A DNA stretch of 64,000 bases, taken from contig DASTKT010000081.1 of the NCBI GenBank assembly GCA_035715725.1, forward strand, positions 1-64,000. Reading direction: 5' to 3'. The notes beneath the pieces were generated by a model, which was not told the origin of the DNA, did not search any database, and saw only the letters and a list, made by a program, of their open reading frames with translations. Of the stretch, positions 57,867 through 64,000 are shown piece by piece (within the stretch, counting starts at the first letter, position 1; each line of letters begins with the position of its first letter). The position numbers and the translations under genes were made by a program. This stretch comes from JADGGV01 sp035715725. GTDB taxonomy: Bacteria > Gemmatimonadota > Gemmatimonadetes > Longimicrobiales > RSA9.

Positions 57867-58235
57867 CTAGCGCGCCTGCCAGTCCGAGAGCGCCGGATAC
57901 TTCTCGATGCGCAGGTCGATGTGGCGCGGCACCGTCGTCGAGACCGGGTCGGTGATGTATCCACCCGTCCGCCCCACCGGCACCATCGCGAAGCGCAGCC
58001 CGGGCGCGCACAGCATCGCCGCCGCGGGAACCGAGAACTCCGCCTCGCCCAGCGCCGGCACGCTGCCGAGCCGCACGGCGTCGTGCTCGCCGCAGAGCGT
58101 GTAGAGCTCCATGGCGTGGTCGTGGAGGCTGCGCACCGAAACCGTCGTCTCGACGTCGGCGGAGCCGCCCGCAGCCCGCGTGGTGGCGGCGCACCCAACG
58201 CAAAGCAGGGCGATCATGGCCCGACTGCTCCTCAT
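57867..58235 (-). CDS. Small exported protein or lipoprotein
   Basis: A 122-residue protein with an N-terminal signal (MRSSRAMIALLCVGC), possibly a lipobox with an unusual residue at -3. The mature part has two more cysteines (TLCGEHD and MLCAPGLR) that may form a disulphide, and a beta-rich composition. ATG 58235 or ATG 58217 could start it. It is convergent with the 824-residue putative glycosidase gene and divergent from the ABC transporter operon. I do not recognise the family. Confidence 0.6.
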   Translation of the reverse strand: MRSSRAMIALLCVGCAATTRAAGGSADVETTVSVRSLHDHAMELYTLCGEHDAVRLGSVPALGEAEFSVPAAAMLCAPGLRFAMVPVGRTGGYITDPVSTTVPRHIDLRIEKYPALSDWQAR

Positions 58236-58463
58236 CCTCGGCTCCCTGGCTCCGACCCGACCCATCCCCGTGTGCGCCGCCGCGGCCGTGAGCCGCCCCC
58301 TGCGCGGCCCGGTGGCGCGCGCCCGGACGCCGCGCCATGCGGCATCCGGGCGGAGCAGGTGCAATCGTAGCGCCGACAAGGGGATGGCCGGTGCGTGCCG
58401 GGTCCAGGGCGGCGAGCCGCGTCCGGCTGGCCCGCGGACGTCGCGCGCGGCACTGGGGGCCGC

Positions 58464-59756
58464 TTGACGCGGCACCGCGGCGGCGCGGCGGCGCGGGCGG
58501 CGGCGGGGTTGACCCTCGGCGCGCTCGCGGCGTGCGGCGCCGGGCCCGGCGAGCGCGTTCTCACGTTCTCCGGCAGCGTGCTCGGCCAGGAGGGCGCGGT
58601 GGTGAAGACGCAGCTCGCGCGCTTCGCCGCGCTGCACCCGGGGATGCGGGTCGAGCTGCGCCCCACGCCGGACGCCGCCGACCAGCGGCACCAGCTCTAC
58701 GTCCAATGGCTGAACGCCCACGCCAGTGAGCCGGACGTGCTCCAGCTCGACGTGATCTGGACGCCGGAGTTCGCGGCCGCGGGGTGGATCCGGCCGCTGG
58801 ACCGGTTCCGTCCGCCCGTTGACAGCTTCTTCCCGGCGACGATCGCGGCGAACCGCTGGGCCGGGCGGCTCTACGCGCTCCCCTGGTTCGTGGACGTCGG
58901 GATGCTGTACTGGCGGCGGGACCTGCTCCCCGGCCCGCCGCCGAGCCTCGAGGCGCTGGTCGCGGAGGTCGGCGCGGCGCAGCGCCGCCAGGGGCTGCCG
59001 TACGGCTTCGTCTGGCAGGGCGCGCGCTACGAGGGGCTGGTGACGGTGTTCACCGAGGTGCTCGGCGGCTTCGGCGGCCGGATCATGGACGAGAGCGGGG
59101 AAGTGCTCGTCGACTCGCCGGAGGCGGTCCGCGCGCTCACGTATCTGCGGGACCTGATCTACCGCTACGCGGTCTCGCCCGCCGCGGTGCTGACCTGGCA
59201 GGAGGAGCAGTCGCGCTTCGCGTTCCAGAACGGGCAGTCGGTGCTGCTGCGTAATTGGCCGTACGCCTACGCCGCCATGAGCGACACGGCGCAGTCGCGC
59301 GTCGCCGGGCGCTTCGCCGTGGCGCCGATGCCCGCGGGCGCGGGCGGCGCGCCGACGGCGGCGCTCGGCGGGTCGCAGCTCGCCGTCAACGCGTACTCCG
59401 ACCAGCCGGCGGACGCCTACGCGCTGATCCAGTACCTGGAGGCGCCGGCGCAGATGCTGGAGCGCGCGCGGGCCGTGGGGCAGTTCCCGACGCGCCCGGC
59501 GCTCTACGACACGCGCGATCTGGCGGCCGCGCTCGCGGTCCCACCGGCGGAGGCCCGCCGCGTGATCGAGCGCGCCGTGCCGCGCCCGGTCACGCCGGTC
59601 TACACGCAGCTCTCGGAGCTCCTCCAGATCCAGCTCCACCGGGCGCTCACGCGGCAGGCGGAGCCGGAGGCCGCGCTGCGCGAGGCGGCGAGGCAGATGC
59701 GGCGCCTGCTGGAGCGCTCCGGCCTCTCACCGGGAGCGCGGCATGCGGCGGGGTGA
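58464..59756 (+). CDS. Sugar ABC transporter substrate-binding lipoprotein
   Basis: About 430 residues. The lipobox LAAC places the lipidated cysteine at residue 24 when TTG 58464 is used as start (GGGGG lies just upstream). The mature protein has the extracellular solute-binding fold of family 1: DVLQLDVIWTPEFAAAGWIRPLD, ALPWFVDVGMLYWRRDLL, and LRNWPYAYAAM. This group binds maltose, trehalose or related sugars. It is the first gene of a four-gene importer; its end overlaps the permease gene by 14 bases. Confidence 0.88.
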   Translation: MTRHRGGAAARAAAGLTLGALAACGAGPGERVLTFSGSVLGQEGAVVKTQLARFAALHPGMRVELRPTPDAADQRHQLYVQWLNAHASEPDVLQLDVIWTPEFAAAGWIRPLDRFRPPVDSFFPATIAANRWAGRLYALPWFVDVGMLYWRRDLLPGPPPSLEALVAEVGAAQRRQGLPYGFVWQGARYEGLVTVFTEVLGGFGGRIMDESGEVLVDSPEAVRALTYLRDLIYRYAVSPAAVLTWQEEQSRFAFQNGQSVLLRNWPYAYAAMSDTAQSRVAGRFAVAPMPAGAGGAPTAALGGSQLAVNAYSDQPADAYALIQYLEAPAQMLERARAVGQFPTRPALYDTRDLAAALAVPPAEARRVIERAVPRPVTPVYTQLSELLQIQLHRALTRQAEPEAALREAARQMRRLLERSGLSPGARHAAG

Positions 59757-60660
59757 GCGCAGATCGGGCGCGGAGGTGCGCGAGGCGCGCCTCGCGTGGA
59801 CGCTCGTCGTGCCGGCGCTCGGCGTGGTCGCGCTCGTCGCGTTCGTCCCGCTGGTCGGCACGTTCTGGGAGTCGCTGCACCTGCACGACCTGCGGATGCC
59901 GTGGCTGGGCCGGCCGTTCGTGGGCCTCGCGAACTACGGCGAGGCGCTCTCGGACCCGCGGTTCTGGGCGGCGATGGCGCACACGGCGGCGTTCACCCTC
60001 GTCTCCGTGACGATCGAGCTGACGCTCGGGCTCGCGCTGGCGCTCGCGCTGAACGCCGCGTACCGCGGCCGCGGGCTGGTGCGCATGGCGGTGCTCCTCC
60101 CCTGGGCGATCCCGACCGTCGTCTCGGCGCTCGTCTGGCGCTTCATGTTCGACAGCGAGTCCGGCGTCGCGAACGCGATCCTGGGCGGGATCGGCGTCGT
60201 GCCCCGCGGCTTCGTGTGGTTCATCCGCCCGATCGCCGCGTGGGTGCCGGTCGTGCTGGCGGACGTCTGGAAGACGACGCCGTTCGTCGCCTTGCTGCTG
60301 CTCGCCGGCCTCCAGAACGTCGACGCCTCGCTCTACGAGGCCGCACGCATGGACGGCGCGCGGGCCTGGCGCCAGTTCACCGAGGTCACGCTCCCGCTGC
60401 TCAAGCCGGCGATCCTCGTCGCGCTGATCTTCCGCACGCTCGACGCGTTCCGCGTCTTCGACCTGGTCTACGTGCTGACCGGCGGCGGCCCCGGCACGTC
60501 CACGGAGCCGATCTCGCTCCTCACGTTCACGGCGCTGCTCCAGGACCTCCGCTTCGGCTACGGCTCCGCGCTCTCGATGATCGTCTTCCTGGTCACGTTC
60601 CTGCTCGCGCTCCTCTACATCCGCGTGCTGGGCGCTTCGCTCACGGGGGAGGAGCGGTGA
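59743..60660 (+). CDS. Sugar ABC transporter permease 1
   Basis: A 305-residue protein with six transmembrane helices. The coupling (EAA) motif EAARMDGARAWRQFTEVTLP is in the last cytoplasmic loop (about 200-220). LPWAIPTVVSALVWRFMFD is typical of MalF/SugA-type permeases. It pairs with the next permease to form the channel. Its stop overlaps the second permease start by 4 bases. Confidence 0.92.
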   Translation: MRRGERRSGAEVREARLAWTLVVPALGVVALVAFVPLVGTFWESLHLHDLRMPWLGRPFVGLANYGEALSDPRFWAAMAHTAAFTLVSVTIELTLGLALALALNAAYRGRGLVRMAVLLPWAIPTVVSALVWRFMFDSESGVANAILGGIGVVPRGFVWFIRPIAAWVPVVLADVWKTTPFVALLLLAGLQNVDASLYEAARMDGARAWRQFTEVTLPLLKPAILVALIFRTLDAFRVFDLVYVLTGGGPGTSTEPISLLTFTALLQDLRFGYGSALSMIVFLVTFLLALLYIRVLGASLTGEER

Positions 60661-61478
60661 GGCGCGCGGCGCGCTGGATCCCGGCGGCCGCCATTGCGGC
60701 GCTCGTGCTCGCCGGCGCGTTCCCGCTCTACTGGGCCGCGGTCTCGTCCGTGACGCCCGAGTCGCGGCTCTTCCAGACGCCCGAGTTGGTGCCGGGCCGC
60801 CTCGTGCTCGACCACTATCGCGCGCTCTTCGACCAGCGCAACTTCTGGGTGCCGATCCGCAACTCGCTCGTCGTGGCCGGCGCGACGACCGCGCTCGCCG
60901 TGAGCGTCGGCGCGCTCTGCGCCTACGCGCTCGCGCGGCTCCGCTTCCGCGGCAAGTCGCTCATCCTGGCGTTCATCCTGGCGGTCTCGATGTTCCCGCA
61001 GATCGCCATCGTCTCACCGCTCTACATCGTGCTCCGGCGGCTCCACCTCATCAACACGTACCCCGGCCTCGTGCTCCCCTACCTCACGTTCGCGATGCCG
61101 CTCACGATCTGGCTGCTCGTGGGCTTCTTCCGGCAGCTCCCGGCGGAGCTCGAGGAGGCCGGGATGATGGACGGCGCCGGGCGCCTGCGCACGTTCCGCG
61201 AGATCGTCCTGCCGCTCTCGCTCCCCGGTCTGGCGACGACGGCGATCCTGACGTTCCTCTACAGCTGGAACGAGTTCCTGTTCGCGCTCTCCTTCACGCT
61301 CGGGCCGGAGCGCTACACGGTGCCGGTCGCGATCGCGCTGTTCCGCGGACAGTACCAGGTGCCGTGGGGCCAGATCCTGGCCGCAGCGGTCGTCGCCACC
61401 GCGCCGGTGGCGCTGCTCGTGCTCGCGTTCCAGCGCCGGATCGTGCAGGGACTCACCGCGGGCGCGGTCAAGGGATAG
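60657..61478 (+). CDS. Sugar ABC transporter permease 2
   Basis: A 273-residue protein with six helices; the EAA-type loop reads EEAGMMDGAGRLRTFREIVLP, and SWNEFLFALSFT is a MalG/SugB-type signature. The GTG start at 60657 follows GGGGAGGAGCG. The gene is 14 bases upstream of the ATPase gene. Together with permease 1 it forms the inner-membrane pore. Confidence 0.92.
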   Translation: MRRAARWIPAAAIAALVLAGAFPLYWAAVSSVTPESRLFQTPELVPGRLVLDHYRALFDQRNFWVPIRNSLVVAGATTALAVSVGALCAYALARLRFRGKSLILAFILAVSMFPQIAIVSPLYIVLRRLHLINTYPGLVLPYLTFAMPLTIWLLVGFFRQLPAELEEAGMMDGAGRLRTFREIVLPLSLPGLATTAILTFLYSWNEFLFALSFTLGPERYTVPVAIALFRGQYQVPWGQILAAAVVATAPVALLVLAFQRRIVQGLTAGAVKG

Positions 61479-61492
61479 AGGGGGACGCGACG

Positions 61493-62644
61493 ATGGCGGC
61501 GATCACGCTGGACAGGGTGGGGAAGACGTACCCGAACGGGCACGTGGCGGCGCGGGAGCTGAGCCTCGAGATCGCCGACGGCGAGCTGGTCGTGCTCGTC
61601 GGGCCGTCCGGCAGCGGGAAGAGCACCGCGCTGCGCATGGTGGCGGGGCTCGAGACGCCGACGTCCGGCCGCGTCCTCATCGGCGGCGACGACGTCACGG
61701 ACGCTCCGCCGCAGGACCGCGACCTGGCGATGGTGTTCCAGAGCTACGCGCTCTACCCGCACAAGACGGTGCGGCAGAACCTGGCGTTCCCGCTGCGGAT
61801 GCGCGGCGTCGCGCGCGAGCGGATCGACGAGCGCGTGGCGACGGTCGCCGACTCGCTCGGGCTGCGCGCGCTCCTCGACCGCAAGCCGGCGCAGCTCTCG
61901 GGCGGGCAGCGCCAGCGCGTCGCCCTCGGGCGCGCCATGGTGCGCGAGCCGCGCGCGTTCCTGTTCGACGAGCCGCTCTCCAACCTCGATCCCGGGCTGC
62001 GCGTGCACACCCGCGCCGAGCTGGCCATCCTGCACCGCCGCCTCGCCGCGACCATGCTGTACGTGACGCACGACCAGGAGGAGGCGATGACGCTCGGCGA
62101 CCGGATCGTCGTCATGCGCGACGGCGCGATCCAGCAGGCCGCGCCGCCGCTCGACGTCTACCGCTTCCCGGCGAACCGGTTCGTCGCCTCGTTCATCGGC
62201 TCGCCGGCCATGAACTTCTTCGACTGCGCGATGACGGAGGGCCCGACCGGCGCGCGCCTCGCCTGCGGACCGCTGGACCTCGCGCTGGACGCGCTGCCGG
62301 GCGCGCCGCAGCCGCGCCGGGACCCGGATCCCGGCGACGTCGCCCGCGCCACGGTCGTCGTGGCGCGCGGCGCGGGCCGCGCCCGGGCGGTGCTCGGCGT
62401 GCGGCCGCACGATGTCGAGCTGATCGGGGAAGCGGAGGCGGACCTGACGGGCGAGGTCGCGGTGATCGAGCCGCTCGGCGCCGAGCAGATCGTCCACGTG
62501 CGCGTTGCGGACCTCGGCGAGACGGTGCGCGTCGTCGCGCCGGCGGAGCGCCGGATCGCGCCCGACGAGCCGGTCGGGCTGCGACTGCGCCGCGACCGGC
62601 TGCACCTCTTCGACGCGGAGACGGGCGCGCGGCTGGAGGCGTGA
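61493..62644 (+). CDS. Sugar ABC transporter ATPase (UgpC/MsmX type)
   Basis: A 383-residue ATPase. Walker A GPSGSGKST (about 38-46), signature LSGGQRQRVALGRA, Walker B FLFDEPLSNLD and VTHDQEEAMTLGDR are complete. The C-terminal regulatory part (about 240-383) has OB-type strands such as GVRPHDVEL, as in MalK/UgpC ATPases. It energises the two permeases. Gene order binding protein-permease-permease-ATPase is that of trehalose/maltose importers such as SugABC. Confidence 0.94.
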   Translation: MAAITLDRVGKTYPNGHVAARELSLEIADGELVVLVGPSGSGKSTALRMVAGLETPTSGRVLIGGDDVTDAPPQDRDLAMVFQSYALYPHKTVRQNLAFPLRMRGVARERIDERVATVADSLGLRALLDRKPAQLSGGQRQRVALGRAMVREPRAFLFDEPLSNLDPGLRVHTRAELAILHRRLAATMLYVTHDQEEAMTLGDRIVVMRDGAIQQAAPPLDVYRFPANRFVASFIGSPAMNFFDCAMTEGPTGARLACGPLDLALDALPGAPQPRRDPDPGDVARATVVVARGAGRARAVLGVRPHDVELIGEAEADLTGEVAVIEPLGAEQIVHVRVADLGETVRVVAPAERRIAPDEPVGLRLRRDRLHLFDAETGARLEA

Positions 62645-62650
62645 GGCCGC

Positions 62651-64000
62651 CTACCGGTTGCGCGCCAGCGACCGGTAATACTCCTCCAGCAGCTTGCGGT
62701 AGCTCGCCGGGATCTCGTCGGTGCCGGAGAGGAGCGGGCGGTCGCTGCCGTCGCCCAGGATGGCGCGGCGGAGCCCGTACTCGAACTCGCGCGCGCCATC
62801 GACGACCGCCGATTGGAGCTGCGCGAGCTGCTGCGGATCGCGCAGCACGCCCGGCCGGTCCAGGCCGCCCAGCGCGGAGATCACGCGGTCCAGCTCCGAG
62901 ACGTCCCGCCCCTCCCGCGAGAGCCGCTGGCGCAGCTCCCGCGCCTCCTGCAGCCGCTCCCGCAGCTCGCTCCGGAACTGGCGCTGCTCCGCCGCGCCGA
63001 GGCCATCGGGCGAGGCGGAGCCGGGGGCGCCGGGCTCGCCGCCCATCGGCGGGCCCGGCGAGCGGTCCGCGGGGGCGCCGGGGCGCCCGGCCCCCTCCCG
63101 CGCGCCGGCCTCCGCCCGCGACCGCGCCCGCTCCTCCATGCTCTCGAGCCCACGCACGAGGTCCCGCGCCCGCTCGAGCGATTCCGCGGTCCGCTCCTCG
63201 TCGGAGCGGGTGAACGCGTCCTGCGCCTGGCGCGTGCGCTCGCGGAGCCGCTCCACGGCCGACGCGATCTGCCCCTCGAACTCCTCCGCCTGCTCCGGCG
63301 GGATGCCCGGCTGCGTGAGCGCCCGCGAGTAGCGGATCCGCTCCTTGATCTGGTCGTCGCGGATGCCGTTCGCGGCCTCCTTCAGGCGCCGCGAGGCGTC
63401 CGGCTGTCCGGCCCGGCCCGTGGCCGCGAGCTGGTCGAGCTGCCGCTCCAGCTCGCCGACGTCGGCGGACTGCCGCTCCTTCCGCTCGATCAGCCGCCGC
63501 GCACGCTCGCCTCGCCCCGCGTCCTCTCCCAGCCGCCCCACCTCGGCCGCGATCTCCCGCTCCTCCTGCGCGAGCGCCTCCGCCTTGCGTGCCGCCTCGC
63601 GCGCCCCGCTCTGAAGCGCGTCCGAGCGGTCCCGCTCCAGGCGACGGCGCGCGTCGCGCAGCCGGTCGAGCGCCGCCCGCGCCTCCGCCGAGCCGCCGCC
63701 GCGCTGGTCGCTGGCCGCGCGGCGCATGGCGTCGGCCGCCTCGCGCAGCTGCCGGGCGACGTCCTCGAGCTGCGGCCGCGAGCTCTCCCGGGCCAGCCGC
63801 TCGAGCTGGCGCGCGGCCTCCTCCGCCTCCTCGGCCATCTGCCGCTGCGAGCCGCCGCCCGGCGCGCCCGCCGACTGCCGGGACTGCGCCTGCCGCCGCA
63901 GCCGCTCCGCCTCCTGCTCCTGCCGCTGCGCCAGCTCGCGCAGCTTCTCCAGCGTCTCGTCGACCTGGTCCTGCGTCGCGGCGCGCTCGCCCTGCTGGAC
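62651..64000 (-). CDS. Long coiled-coil protein, DUF4175-like (N-terminus beyond right edge)
   Basis: The visible 449 codons reach the end of the window without a start, so the gene is partial. Content is almost entirely charged coiled coil rich in Arg, Glu, Gln and Ala, with a Gly/Pro/Ala linker (about 140 residues before the end of the protein). The C-terminal part reads EFEYGLRRAILGD, PASYRKLLEEYYRSLARNR, which resembles the end of DUF4175-type membrane proteins common in Gemmatimonadota. Those have N-terminal membrane helices, not visible here. Function is unknown. Confidence 0.65.
   Translation of the reverse strand, partial: VQQGERAATQDQVDETLEKLRELAQRQEQEAERLRRQAQSRQSAGAPGGGSQRQMAEEAEEAARQLERLARESSRPQLEDVARQLREAADAMRRAASDQRGGGSAEARAALDRLRDARRRLERDRSDALQSGAREAARKAEALAQEEREIAAEVGRLGEDAGRGERARRLIERKERQSADVGELERQLDQLAATGRAGQPDASRRLKEAANGIRDDQIKERIRYSRALTQPGIPPEQAEEFEGQIASAVERLRERTRQAQDAFTRSDEERTAESLERARDLVRGLESMEERARSRAEAGAREGAGRPGAPADRSPGPPMGGEPGAPGSASPDGLGAAEQRQFRSELRERLQEARELRQRLSREGRDVSELDRVISALGGLDRPGVLRDPQQLAQLQSAVVDGAREFEYGLRRAILGDGSDRPLLSGTDEIPASYRKLLEEYYRSLARNR

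Overview
This window is a very GC-rich (about 70%), gene-dense stretch of a diderm bacterial chromosome. A TonB-dependent receptor with an N-terminal carboxypeptidase-regulatory-like domain, a VPS10/BNR-repeat secreted protein, a Bat (aerotolerance) operon, a complete System I cytochrome c maturation operon and a DUF4175-like coiled-coil protein together suggest Gemmatimonadota. That placement is inference from gene content; no rRNA gene is present to confirm it. GC content looks uniform, and I see no prophage, transposase, tRNA, rRNA or CRISPR array.

Layout. 1-3651 (minus): the N-terminus of a BNR-repeat secreted protein, a small membrane protein, and a tight three-gene unit (class A beta-lactamase-like hydrolase, M15-like metallopeptidase, putative carboxylate-amine ligase). 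3845-6573 (minus): a PAS-PAS-GGDEF-EAL protein and a small HTH protein. 6891-10857: treZ and a glycogen debranching enzyme. 10847-13417 (minus): mprF. 13732-19589: a cytochrome b, a secreted His/Met-rich protein, a ROK kinase and the pntAA-pntAB-pntB transhydrogenase. 19925-25724: ccmABCDEFGH behind a near-consensus promoter, every junction overlapping. 25775-26318: a gene-free 544-bp imperfect palindrome. 26346-28013 (minus): fhs. 28255-30727: a small unknown gene, a LexA-like repressor, tadA, a VOC protein and a small unknown gene. 30867-32396 (minus): an APC permease. 32619-36686: pyrR-pyrB-pyrC and a YhaM-like nuclease. 36765-37025 (minus): rpsT. 37291-41750: M50 protease, scpA-scpB, rluB and a large Rossmann-fold protein. 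41933-50211: moxR-DUF58-DUF4381-like-batA-batB-batC and a BatD-BatE fusion. 50438-62644: a carbohydrate-use region (TonB receptor, GH65-like enzyme, an unassigned 824-residue putative glycosidase, sugar ABC transporter). 62651-64000 (minus): a coiled-coil protein running off the edge.

How the genes fit together. TreZ, the debranching enzyme, the GH65-like enzyme and the sugar ABC transporter point to alpha-glucan and trehalose-type metabolism. Ccm, cytochrome b and transhydrogenase serve respiration and NADPH balance. The Bat operon is an envelope or stress module.

Most unusual signals: (1) four copies of a palindromic repeat whose arms are four tandem octamers (GAGYGGNN), one of them translated in frame inside the DUF58 gene; (2) the 544-bp palindrome of nested inverted repeats at 25775-26318; (3) a LexA-like repressor lacking the catalytic serine, with a 13-bp palindrome upstream; (4) the beta-lactamase/M15/ligase trio; (5) the 824-residue putative glycosidase coupled to a GH65-like gene.
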